64,000 bases of DNA, from positions 197,105,654-197,169,653 of the forward strand of contig JARDYH010000001.1 in assembly GCA_029215795.1 (NCBI GenBank), written 5' to 3'. The stretch's first letter is position 1. Each line of letters opens with the position of its first letter. A model generated the notes under the pieces. That model searched no databases. It saw only the letters and a program-made list of their open reading frames with translations, and had not been told where the DNA came from. Shown piece after piece: positions 25,620-36,732 of this stretch. The translations under genes were made by a program, and so were the position numbers. The DNA is from Anniella stebbinsi (Eukaryota > Chordata > Lepidosauria > Squamata > Anniellidae).

Positions 25620-26000
25620 CTTCTTCTGCCCACGCAGATCTTTCCCCTTTGTTTTCTTTCTCTCTCTCTCGTGTCAGGCGCTACCTGTCACCAGATTCCT
25701 TTACCTCTCTCTTTCGCTTCCCTCTACCACTTTGCCATGGCATCTTCCCCTCCCTCCTAGCCTCGCTATCTCTCCCCACCAGCTCTTTACCCTGCTGTTT
25801 CTCCCCTTCCTAGCCTCTAGCCTTGCTCTTTCACTCACTATTTCCCCTTCCATCCCAGCCCCTAGTCAGGCTCTTTTCCCCTCAACCCTTTGGTTTTAAG
25901 CGCCCCCACCTCGGCCTTGCTCCACTTCTTCAAAGCTGTGTTTGCACCACGTCGTCCCCCTCTTGCTGCTCTCTCGCCCTGAGGTTGCAGGTTTTTGTTT
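25620..26000. repeat. Pyrimidine-rich tract
   Basis: Plus strand dominated by C and T, with loosely repeated phrases such as CCTAGCCTCGCTATCTCTC and TAGCCTCTAGCCTTGCTC. Possibly a diverged minisatellite. Confidence 0.5.
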
Positions 26001-27029
26001 CTGTTTCGATTTATCTCTCAACGGGCAAAGTTCGAAACAGGCAAAGTTCAATAGGTCAAGCGGAGGTATCGCAGCTATACTGGCCACGTGTGATTCAAAA
26101 CGCTAGACTCGCATACGAATCGGAGGGGGAACCCACAGAAGCAACCGGGGGGGGGGGGCAGGATAGTAGGGGTGATAAAGCCCTTTATCTCACTATTTAT
26201 TCCTATTTACACACTCACACTCACACTTGTGCACGTGTGCACACACACACAGAACACCTTATCATCAGACAGCAGAGGAGATGGGGGGGCAGATGGGGAA
26301 TGCAGTTTATTCAGACATATATGTCTCTGCTTTCTTTGAGACTACACTCCTCCTACATACGGAAACGTTGGAGCCAGTCTCATGGAATCCAATGGGTTTC
26401 ACTTCTGAGCAAACATGTTTGGGATAGCTTTGTACAACACACTTTCAGAGACCCACAGAAAACAAAAACCACTTGGTCATAAGAATGGCTACATTCAGCT
26501 CTGCAGCCTCATAAACCTTCTCTCCAAATCAAAGGCAAGGCTAGCTCTTCTACGTGTTTTTATATTGCAAGGGACACCACCAAGGCACTTTGAGCTGCTC
26601 AATTCTCAAGTGTAAATCCAGGTAGGAATTCACCTTAACTGCAATTCAAGGAATGGAGGGCCTGGAACCATATGTTTCCCTTGCATAACCGTGTTAAAGC
26701 CTTATTTTGTTATGTCTGCACAGCCCAAAAAGTTCTGTGCAATCTAATTGCAAATCTCACATAACCACAAGTAGCGACCAACAATTTGATGCTCAATGAA
26801 ATGTAAAATTAGAAAGGCCTTCAAAATAAAACCCATGTCAACTTTTAATTGGTGGAACAATTACTACCACCAGCCATAACAGTTCCGTAGATTAATGTGT
26901 TGGATTTTAACTCTGGAGACTAAACAGTTCAGCTTCGGCTGGCCTTATGGAAGACTCTCTGTAAAGTGGGAATACAAGTAAAATACTCAAAAAGTATACC
27001 AATAATAATCCTTAGGGAAACGGTAGCCC

Positions 27030-27150
27030 TAAGCCAGCCTTAGATGGACTACAATTCCCATAATTTGCAGTCAGCGTGGATAATGGCTAGGAATTATGGG
27101 AGTTGCAGTCCAAGACATCTGGAGGACGTCTAGTTAGAGAAGCCTGCCCT
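27030..27150. repeat. Foldback dispersed repeat
   Basis: GGACTACAATTCCCATAATT and its inverted partner AATTATGGGAGTTGCAGTCC enclose about 30 bases. Same family as 24150-24268. Confidence 0.6.
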
Positions 27151-27270
27151 AAGCAATACATGAATATGTTTTGATGTAAATTCAATATAAAGCAAAATGT
27201 TTTTCACTTATGAAGAAAAGCATTCCTACAAAACTAGAAATAAAATCATAAATAGTAAACATCTTCAAAC

Positions 27271-27367
27271 CTATGATTATAATCTGTGAGCAGCTCGTCA
27301 CTAGGATGAGGCGGCAAAGGGGGTGGTAGTTCGTTTTCAGCCATGCCAGTCTCAGATGTATGAAGCT
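27271..27367 (-). CDS. PARD3B: PARD3B exon: proline-rich linker segment
   Basis: Minus-strand exon of 97 bases, phase 1 in and phase 2 out. The acceptor is AAATTTCAG|AGCTTC and the donor is CATAG|GTTTGAAG, a rather weak donor. With the G carried over from the upstream exon it reads (E)LHTSETGMAENELPPPLP, then PHPSDELLTDYNH. This aligns with the mammalian segment containing GWAESEVPPSPTPHS and LEDYSHS. The lizard sequence has a more compact proline run (PPPLPPHP), a possible SH3- or WW-type ligand by inference only. The segment carries no catalytic or folded domain. Confidence 0.82.
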
Positions 27368-29689
27368 CTGAAATTTAGAAAAAAACAAAATAAACGATGG
27401 CACCAGCAAATATATTACATCTGTTTGCTGATCAAGAACCGTACTCGCATGCCAACGTTTCTCCTGAAGCCAGTAACAAATTATACAAATCTCCCAACTA
27501 ACTAAACTAGAATTAAAATCACACCAAGCAGAAAATATATCCCTTGGGATTTTCAAAAGACCTGATTTTCCCGTTTGCACATGCATAATTAAAGATAAAC
27601 ACATTAAAATTCTCCTTAGGATGAAGAAGAGTCAAAGTTCTATATTGGTTTGATTAATTTCAATGGCTATTCTCTCTCTCTCTCACACACAACATTTATA
27701 CTTGATGTAACATCCAATAGGTGCACAGCTGCAGCATCAACTGTATTGTAACATGCCTAGGCTGTTTACTGGTTTGATGTTTTTTATCTACAAATTGAGG
27801 TCAGCCTGACATTTTTGTGCGCCACGAAACTGGATGCTGTCAGTGCTACGGCCACTCGTTTCTGCCTTGAGCACCATCATTTGGTGGAAAGATAACCAAC
27901 AAATAAGGAATAAATCTCTAACCTGAGTGGAGCAAAGCAAACGGGAGCGCACACCCAGGGGTTTCCTGCAAGAACCCCAAGTTTGAGCTTTAGCAAGAAT
28001 TTGAGTTTGCTAAATATGTTCAAAATAACATTCATGCATTTTCTCAGGAATGCAAGTACCCTAAGTTATGTTATCCTCAATCTTCCCTTTGCTGACGCTA
28101 CCGTTCATCACAAGAGACCAGGAGACTCTTTGCAAACTCAGGCAAGTCGGCTTCCTATCCTACTGAGAACTAGGAATCCAATTAACCTACAGCCGCTTTC
28201 AATGAAACTTTCCTGGGTTGTCTGAATAATACAGTCTCATACACTGATCCTTGCTATGATGCTCTTGAAGCACCAAGAAGCAAAGGAAGGCCATGCTAAC
28301 TAATCTCTGGGGGGGGGGGGGAGGAGGGAGCTATTCTTCAATTCTGGGAACTGCTAATTGCACACTGTGCTCTAAAGAACTTGCATAGACTAAGTAAACA
28401 CAACTGTAAACTGTACAAATACAGCTTAAGGATGCCAGTACACATACACCACTTATGTTGGATTAATTCAATTTCCGCAGAGAGCCTTTTGTTTCAGACG
28501 CTTCTGAGTCAATCCTACTAGTCCACAAATTGGGGGTGTTTCCACACTGGAGATTTGCCATGCTTTATTCATCCACTTTTTACGAGGCACCGATATGATG
28601 CAGCTTTCCAATCATTAATGTACCTTACTATTAATACTACTAACGTACTTCATTCAGGCTGGCCAAGGTAAGGTGCCTTTCATTGACTTGGTGACGTTCT
28701 GAGTAGCAGTTCAAAAGTAATTAAAGTTTTTCTGCCCAGTGAAATGGCAGCAACTGCTGGCAAAGTTACATCTGGAATGCTCAGTTTCAGTTTGAAGCTA
28801 GAATGCTGCCAGATCTCCCACATTTTTCAGATAAATTCTATTGCAGAAGGCATCTATGTTCAATGCCTGTCCCTTTAGTTATGGGATGTGACCTCACAAG
28901 GTGAGGTTACACATTACTACACAGGATGGGACTCTGGCACGGGGAGCTAGGGAGGCTTTAATCCTTTGCCGTCTCCCCACACTGCCCCCACTGTGGTGTC
29001 AATCAGGATCAGGCCCTCCATTCCTCCAGTTAAATTACCAAAAAGGCATCCAGTTGTAATAAAAATTGCAAGCATAGGGTGAAGGGTTAAAACCTACCAC
29101 TCTAGCGTCCTAATCCATGTGAAGTCCCATGAGTGGAAAAAAAAAATAAGAAAAACACCTAGCTATATCTTTAAAGTAACATGCAGTTTGACCCTCAGAG
29201 AGCTTGGGAGGGCTGGAGATGGAATGCAGAAGTGGCGGAGTAGAAGGATCAGGGTCGCACACCACCTTTAGGAAAGCAGAAATGCAAAGCAAGAGTCCCC
29301 ATTCCTTGCTCCTACTTTCTGTGTGATGGGAAAAGAATAAGCAAGGATTGTGTCTCACACCAGAAGTATGTTCACACATTATACTAGGTGTACAGACACA
29401 GAGTGTGCTCCCTCCCAGACAGCCAACAGACAGACATATTTGTATACTATGGGACCCAATCCTACATTTCAACACCTGGAGCTTATTTATATGAGATAAA
29501 GCTATACAGTACACCATAACTTCATTCACTCAATTACTGTTTCCTCTAGATCTGGGGCTGAAATAACCTGAGATGAGAGCTTCTGGACAAATAAGGGCTT
29601 TGTCTCAAAATGAGAAAGTGCTCATTAACTTATTGTTAACCACTCTGAGCTGTCTGACCTGACCATGGTGACACATACCTTAGTTTACA

Positions 29690-30351
29690 CTCCCTTTAGA
29701 TTACTGTAACGTGCTCCACGTGGGGCTGCCTTTGAAGAGTGTTTGGGAACTTCATCTGGTTCAAAGAGCTGCAGCCAGATTGTTGCCCGGGGCTGGTTAC
29801 AAGGAGCATACAACTTCTCTGTTACAACAGCTCCACTGGCTTCTGGTCTGTTTCCGGGCACAATTCAAAGTGCTGGTTACCATCTATAAAGCCCTATATG
29901 GCTTGGTCCCGGTTATCTGAAAGGCTGTATTCTCTCATATGAGCCTGCCCGTGCTCTGAGATCTTCTGGGGAGGCCTTTCAGTTCCACCAACATCACAGG
30001 CATACCTGATGGGTAAGCAGGAGAGGGCCTTCTCCGGGGCTGCTCCAAGGCTCTGGAACTCCCTTCCTAGGGAGGCCAGTCTGGCTCCCTCTGTGCTACA
30101 CTTCCAGAGGCAAGCAAAACCTTTTTTTATTTTGGCAGGCATTTGGAAATACTCTGGGCCTGTGTTAATGTATGGTTTTGGTTTTTGTATTTTTTAAATC
30201 TGTTACTGTTTTTTAAAAAAAATTTAATGTTTTTAATTTTACTGTAGGTTTAATTCTATTTTAACTTTTGTAAACTTATATTTATATGTTTTGATTGTAC
30301 ATGTTTTAATCTTGTAAACTGCCTTGAGTCCCAGCCCTGGGAAAAAGGTGG

Positions 30352-30382
<31 letters not shown>

Positions 30383-30385
30383 CAC
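29690..30385 (+). mobile_element. L2-type LINE, 5'-truncated
   Basis: The plus strand encodes the end of an L2-type RT: VQRAAARLLPGAGYKEHTTS, then HWLLVCFRAQFKVLVTIYKA and LYGLVPVI. A frame change follows, then APRLWNSLPREASLAPS (30009-30197). The 3' end TTGTAAACTGCCTTGAGTCC is followed by (AAT)n at 30352-30380. The frame break and stops show it is dead. Confidence 0.8.
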
Positions 30386-31594
30386 ACTGCAAAGTGGTAT
30401 ATAAACCTGGGTAAATAAAAAAAAACCATAAACATTCAGAAATGTATGCAGATATTTTATTAATATTATTAGTAATAATTTGTATTAAATGTATTAAACA
30501 TTTCAAAATACTTTAAAATATTTTCTTGTCTTCTTTTGTAAATGCAAGCAAACAATGGTAGAAAGCAAAGGTGGATTGCTCTGATAAAATGGGATTCTGT
30601 GCATGCATAAATAAACTTGTGCATGTAAAATTAGGACTGCAAAGTGTAATAATTTTAAATGGGTAGATTAATCAACTAGAGCTTTAGGTTGATTAATCAG
30701 TGGGAACCAATTTTAATCAGGAGTGCTGCAAGTTAAAGGCACCCTTATTTATTTTTTGAAACTATTACAAATGTGATGTGTTAACTGTAATACAGAACGA
30801 AAAAGAAAAATAATTCTTTCTAATACAGATCTTCTCATGCTCACAGAACTGGAGCCAAGATGGCACACCCCCCCCCCCCATATAAAAGTGATATATCAGC
30901 AGACTCGGGTAACACTAAGGTTTGCAGATATGCAAAACATCTTTAGGGGGGAAATAAAACCTCTAGGGAGGCTACAAATCCCCCAAATAGCCCCATAAGA
31001 ACTCAATGGCCTGGAACATTGAGCGAGTAAGAGGGTAAAAAAAAACTGACAACCATGCAGGAGGGAGTATAGAATGGTTTTTTGGAAAGGAAGGAGGACA
31101 CATGTAGAAATACAAGGAGCAGAAAGAACCATCTCCTTTCTTTGAAGCTTTTAAACTATCCCCAGAGATGGTACACAGAACTGCTCATTGATATTATTGG
31201 AGAACTCCAATAATTGAACACAGCTAAGATTGAGCATCAGTGTATCCACTACACATATACATTTCCCTAAACCCCAACCCCCAAATGAGGGAACCAAAAC
31301 AAAATGGAGAAAGAACCCCAGAACAAATAAATGAGGACTGAGCATGCTCAGAAGGGATGAATTCTGACTGAATGTTGGAAAGAGAGAAAAGAACTTCAAA
31401 AGGGGGCAGGGTGGAATGGGGTGGCTATAATCCTGCACAGACGCTTTTCCACACTGCAATATTTGGTTGAGGTGCATGCTTGTATTCAATACGGTCTTTT
31501 GTTCTATAATGGGTCATAGCGTTTCTTAAAGTAAATTCTGAGTTGTCTTATACTTGCCTTAGGCATAACAGAAAGAAGTTCCTTCAAATAATCA

Positions 31595-31668
31595 CAGGCA
31601 TGCTGGCTGGGGAATGCTGGGAGTTGTAGGACTTTTTTCTATCTAAACATGTATAGGATTGTACCCTT
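31595..31668 (-). repeat. Dispersed repeat fragment (GTGCAATCC family)
   Basis: CATGCTGGCTGGGGAATGCT, GGGAGTTGTAGGACTTT and ACATGTATAGGATTGTACCC. The reverse-oriented equivalent lies at 52165-52240. Confidence 0.55.
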
Positions 31669-33516
31669 AACATCTCAAAATAACAACAATCCTATGATGT
31701 GGTGGTGGTAAACAAATAAATGGAATCAATTAATGAATTTGTTAAGTTGCAGATGATTAATAAACTAAAATTCTTTATTTGTTTAACTGCCCTAAAATGA
31801 AGCAACATTTCTAACTGTAGGTGCCTGTAATTATGCTAAGATTCATTACTTAAGGCAAACATTAGAACAAAACCCTGCTACTTAGCCACAGTAATGACAG
31901 CAAGTCCCTTGGCAGCCTGATAGTTTTTTGGGAAGTTACAAACTCTCTGATGAGGCAGATTCCAGTAATCTTTCAGCAACAGAAATGTGAAATTGCTGGC
32001 ACTGAAGTAAGACTTCTTTGAAGAGATTGTACTAAAAAAATAAAATGCTGTCTCTGCACAACAGCTTGGCAGAAGAACAAACTGAGGACCTCTGGGTGGC
32101 AAGTATTAGATTATTCATATAAAAATAGACTGAATTGCTGGCATTTCAATATTGGATTTTTCTTCAAATAATCATAGGCAAAGCACTTTTTAAAAATGTC
32201 TCTTAATTCTTTTACTAGAATATTAGAAGTTTTCTTTTTAAAAACCCAAGCCAAGTTGGTAGAAGACCTATGCATTTGTGCTACATGTATAGAGGTACAG
32301 AAAGGGAAGGGAAGAGGACACCAATGAAAGATGTCAACTTCCTATCGGAGGAAGTCACTGTGGTGGGTTCCAAACTAGTACTGCTAGCCCTTAATGTCGA
32401 AGACTAAAGTTAGGCTCTCTCCACCCCAAATTAAATTTCTTCGTGCAATTAAAAAAAACAACACTATAAGGGCCCAGTTATTTCTTTTGTCTCCCCACCC
32501 CCCATCCAAACAAAAGCCCTTATACATTCTTTCATTTATCCCGCCTGTTCAAATATTCTACTCTCTGGGCTACCTGTCTCTCAACTAAAGTCTCTCTCTT
32601 CTAGTCTGCACTGCACTATTCTTGTCGTTATTGTCCAGCAATTTAATCATCTACTGCACTTTTTAAAGTTCCTTCACTGACTCTCCTCTCTTCACTGACT
32701 CTACTCCTTTGACCAGTAAGTGCTATTATTACTGTTGCTCCATCTTATTTCTCCCTTTGTAACAAGCTCACTCTTCTACCTAGGTCTATTATCTTCATAA
32801 AACATCTGGGAGAGCTTTTGATTTTTTGATTTTGATTTTTTTTACAATTGCTTCAGGTCACCATACAGAACTGATAAAAAGCATCATCATATTGAACTAG
32901 AAGGCGTGTTATTTTCACACCATGATCCTAAAACATACCAAGAGTGAGAAATAAGTGATAGTATCAAGATTTGGGAACCTGTAAGCATACGGGTAGGCCA
33001 TATCTATCAAATGATATTTGTACAGTAGTACAGGCAATTAGGTTTCTGCTTGCATATCTAGCATCCATCAAATAGTTAAAACAGGAATGAAATTAATGGT
33101 GAGTGCTTTTCCAGATTAAACTAAGTAGCCAGTCTCTGATTCCACTACTGCTTTAAATGCTAAAGTCAAAAGAGTGAAATAAACTCTTAGCACAAGCTAA
33201 ATGTGTTAGTGATAATAGGATAAAAAAATAAGGCAGCAACATTTGATATTCTTACAAAATAAAAACCAGTTCCAATAATACAATGAAAGACTTGTGAGAT
33301 GTAAGAATTTCAGTAAGTTCATTCTACATTTAAACTTGTCCACCGATGGTGATTTCCACCCCACAGCTAACTTAAAACCAGATGCACTTGCGCGTAAATG
33401 TGCTTCTCTAAGTTGTGCAGAACAGACTGGACTAGTAGCTCATTTCCTGAAATATACCGACTTTCTCTCTGCGTTTCAGAGATAGTATCTGCTTCAACAA
33501 TAATGTTGTTAAATAA

Positions 33517-33863
33517 GGCTGCCTCTACACGAGAGGTTTAAAGCTCTTTCAAGTCTCATTAAAATTTTTACCTCTACATGAACGGAGCGCAAATCGGGAG
33601 TTGAGGCGCGTTATCTATTCAATTATCGAATGCGCGTTAAATAGCTATTTTAATTTGCTGCGGCCCGTTAAAGCACATTTTGACTATGTAAACAAGCGAT
33701 TCTACGCATTAACTACTTCTAAAGCGCATTTCAAACAACCGGTAAGGCCACCAGTTGTGCGATCAATTACCTCCCGCGTACAGTCATTTACGATAAAGCG
33801 CTTCCGAGAAGATGTGCATAATTGGAGAACCAGGCGTCAAACCGAATTCTTGTAGAGGGGGTC
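33517..33863. mobile_element. PIF/Harbinger-like MITE, copy 1 (347 bp)
   Basis: Ends GGCTGCCTCTACACGAGAGG and, inverted, GACCCCCTCTACAAGAATTC. Flanking triplets are TAA on the left and AAA on the right, a one-base mismatch from the TWA duplication usual for PIF/Harbinger. The interior includes GCGCGTTATCTATTC and AAAGCGCATTTCAAACAACC, shared with copy 2. No transposase. Confidence 0.75.
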
Positions 33864-34040
33864 AAAGTTACAAATTAAGATGGCCCATGCCATACATTTT
33901 TTCTGTATTCCAACTCCCTCCTTTTCTGATAACTTTTAAGAAGCTCATTAAAAAACCTATAGCTTGGATCCAAAGAACTATGAGTGGAAGGAAAAATTTA
34001 TTCATGCTGTTCTGTAATTTCTGCACATCGGCACAGGGTT

Positions 34041-34044
34041 GGAC

Positions 34045-34088
<44 letters not shown>

Positions 34089-34230
34089 TATTTATTTCTA
34101 ACCCGCCTCTCCCTCCAGATCGAGGTGGGGAACAACAATAAATATAAATACAAGGACATAAAATAGATAAAACATTAAAAACAAATAAAAACTAATACAT
34201 TATTAAAAACATCTTAAAATTCAACTGGGT
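34041..34230 (-). mobile_element. Interspersed-repeat 3' tail with (AAT)n
   Basis: AAT repeat at 34045-34089, then TATTTATTTCTAACCCGCCT and CCAGATCGAGGTGGGGAACA, a reverse-oriented LINE or SINE 3' end, followed by A-rich sequence. Confidence 0.5.
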
Positions 34231-34535
34231 TGGCCTGCCGGAATGATCTCTGAGGTCATTCTGTCTCTTACGATTCGTCTGCAGTGCAGCACTGAGACTC
34301 ATATTACCGGTGGGGTAGATAGACTTCAACTTGTAAATTCTACTTTTGTTTTTCTCATAGAATCCAAAGATCTACCCAGCTGGAGCCAAGTGCAAAATAG
34401 TGGCTTAGAAAGAGGAGCAGACATATTCTTAGAATTAAGGAAAACAGGATATCTGAGTGTGTATCAGCCCAGAAATAAGTCTACTAACCCTTTCCTGGTT
34501 TCACCTCAAGCTTTCTCCATTTCAACAACCTAATC

Positions 34536-34555
34536 GGGGGGGGGGGGGGGGGGGG
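34536..34555 (+). repeat. 20-base G run
   Basis: Twenty consecutive G residues followed by AGAGAAAG. It is the longest of at least eleven G or C runs of 10 or more in the window. Confidence 0.95.
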
Positions 34556-36424
34556 AGAGAAAGTTGCTGCTATTGTTAAACAATTGCAAGTCAGAAATGT
34601 TTGATGATCAAATTGCCCACAATATGTCTTGATCTACTGTCCACCCCTGCATTACATTATGAGATATAATATAGGGTTGGATCCAGACGTCCTGTGCGCA
34701 GAGCTGGGGATTTTTGCTCATTTCCCTGTCCCATCTCAAAAATCTGCTCCAGAGGTTTGGAGGACAATATAGAAAAACAAGAGAGTTGGCGCAAGAGGCT
34801 GCAGAGGGAAGGGGGAATTGGCAAAAATAGCTTCCTCTTTCATTTCTATGAACAGTAGACTATGCTGGATCACCAGCCCTTTCTGTCATGGAAAGCCAAC
34901 TCTGATCCAAGCTCTGGTGAATCAGGAAGATACAGGCTATGACACATAAAATTTGTGAGCCGTAGAAAAATCTTGTCCAATCAGAGCTACTTCTCTGGAT
35001 TTGTTACCTGTTCCGCCAGGTCAGATACAGCCCTTCTGAAAACAGAAAAGGATTGCAGCTGGCCAAAGGGCATTTTTGGATTTAAACCAAAGTAATGACA
35101 GTAAGCCAGAAGTGGCTGTTATTTCATTCCTTGAAAGCTCTATTTTACCAAGAGGGCCTTCTTCAGATTAGGGATTTGTGAGAATCCTTTAAGCAGCTGT
35201 AAATCTCTTTAGACGATGGAGATTGAGCATTTCACTCGTTTCCTGTCACTGCAGGAACCACTAGTTTTCCACTGTCCTAGCGACAGGATCCGCTAGCGGG
35301 AAGGCAGCATTGGAGGGGTATTCTTAGAGACTATTAATGAGAAGAGGAAATTAGGAACGCTGATGGGGAGGGCAGTTTGACTGCCCAATAAGTATTTATA
35401 AGACATTACAATATTACATATTTTTAAAGTGCTGTATACTATAAGTTTTAAAAAATATAATATTCTGACATGGGCTAGGGTCCAAAGACAGACAATTTCA
35501 GTGGAAATAGTTATTTTGTTCCTTTGAACACCCAACCTCTACACCACTCACAAGGATCTTGTAAATATTCAGCTACAGTTCTGAGCCCTGAAACCTGGAT
35601 TGCCGAACAACTACAAAGCAACAGAAGAAAAACACAATTTACATCAAAGAAGGTTAACCCTCCCCCCCTCAACCTACCACTTTCCCCCTGCAAGTTCCCA
35701 TCGTTTGAGAAAAGGAGATCAAAATCAATTCTGGGTTCATGGAGAAAAAATTGGATCTTGGCCCTTATTTTATATATAATCTTGATTTTTGCAATAGTAT
35801 GTCTTTTGATAAAAAATAAACAAGCTACAATATTTTTCAACATTCCAAAGTCTGTAACTTTGAGAATAAATAAACACATGCTACCCCCTGCTCTTGAATG
35901 GACTTTGCTACAAATAACTAAGAAACAATTGCAGCCTCCATGCTATTTATGTAATCATTCATTCATCCATTCATGAAAGAATTTAAATCATGCCCTATAA
36001 TTCAGATAATCTTGAAGGTGTTTTTATCTATACAAAAAATAATAATATGGAAAATACCATTAAAAACAAATAACTAAAACCACATCCATAAAACAATCAG
36101 AATCAGATACCTACATTTAGGAACACTGGATTTTTTTTAATCCTGTAAGAAGCAAACATTACAGCTACAATTTGCACCTGTAATTTCTTTTATATCCAAC
36201 CTTACTTGTTTGTGCAGCAAGCTAGGAACTGTCATTTAAAACTGGAATTTGTGCCAGGAATCTAATTCACAGGTTCTGAGTCAGCTATTCCACCTTCCCT
36301 GAAATGTTCATGTATTACAAAGTCTGCACTTACTCTAATTAATTGCTTTCTGAGTTGATGTGAGTTTCTGAAAACAATACAACACCAAAAAGTTAAAGGC
36401 AAAAGTAGGATGCACAGTACTCAC

Positions 36425-36557
36425 CTTTCAACCTCTCCTGGGGGCAATACGTTACAAAACATTGCACAGCAGCATCACTACGCCTAGGAGTGCTTGCAAA
36501 ATTAACATTCCCTTCAGCTTCCAGTTTTGGATATAATACAACAGGTTCTGTGCGCTC
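36425..36557 (-). CDS. PARD3B: PARD3B exon: variable linker after PDZ3 (first part)
   Basis: Minus-strand exon of 133 bases, entering in phase 0 and leaving in phase 1. The acceptor is TTCCTCTTAG|GAGCGC and the donor is TTGAAAG|GTGAGTAC, a near-consensus site. The frame reads ERTEPVVLYPKLEAEGN, then STPRRSDAAVQ, and ends CPQERLK(G). It matches the mammalian linker only patchily: TPRRSD aligns with TSRRND and CPQERLKG with SPQDKQKG. No domain is visible and the segment is probably disordered. Correct phase, good splice sites and a position between recognised exons make it convincing despite weak identity. It is embedded in AT-rich intron with no overlapping repeat. Confidence 0.82.
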
Positions 36558-36693
36558 CTAAGAGGAAACAGAATCACATGTATAGATGCAAAATATGGCT
36601 TACTTCTTAGAAATATCAGTCTCCTCAATACAGCACTCAATTTGTATATTATTTATAAGATACACAAAATAAGGTTTGAATATCTAGTCTATC

Positions 36694-36732
<39 letters not shown>
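36694..36732. repeat. (TATC)n microsatellite
   Basis: About ten tandem TATC units in the intron just upstream of the first linker exon. Confidence 0.95.

Larger units (their letters stand above)
24585..27270 (-). other. PARD3B intron
   Basis: A 2.7-kb intron between the SINLKASKSMDL exon and the proline-rich linker exon. It holds a pyrimidine-rich tract (25620-26000), a 12-base G run at 26147, a CA-rich stretch near 26205-26252 and a foldback repeat near 27030-27150. Two plus-strand open frames of just over 210 codons (24921-25562 and 25823-26482) have no recognisable domain. Confidence 0.8.
27368..36424 (-). other. PARD3B intron
   Basis: A 9.1-kb intron. It contains an L2-type LINE fragment (29690-30385), a Harbinger-like MITE (33517-33863), a LINE or SINE 3' tail with an AAT microsatellite (34041-34230) and long G or C runs. 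In 27650-29600, 30850-33500 and 34560-36400 I see nothing recognisable apart from one dispersed-repeat fragment near 31595. Confidence 0.8.

Noticed and set aside
25823..26482. 219-codon plus-strand open frame
   Set aside because: Crosses a pyrimidine-rich tract, a G run and a CA microsatellite. The translation is low-complexity (HTHTHT, GGGG). Chance frame.
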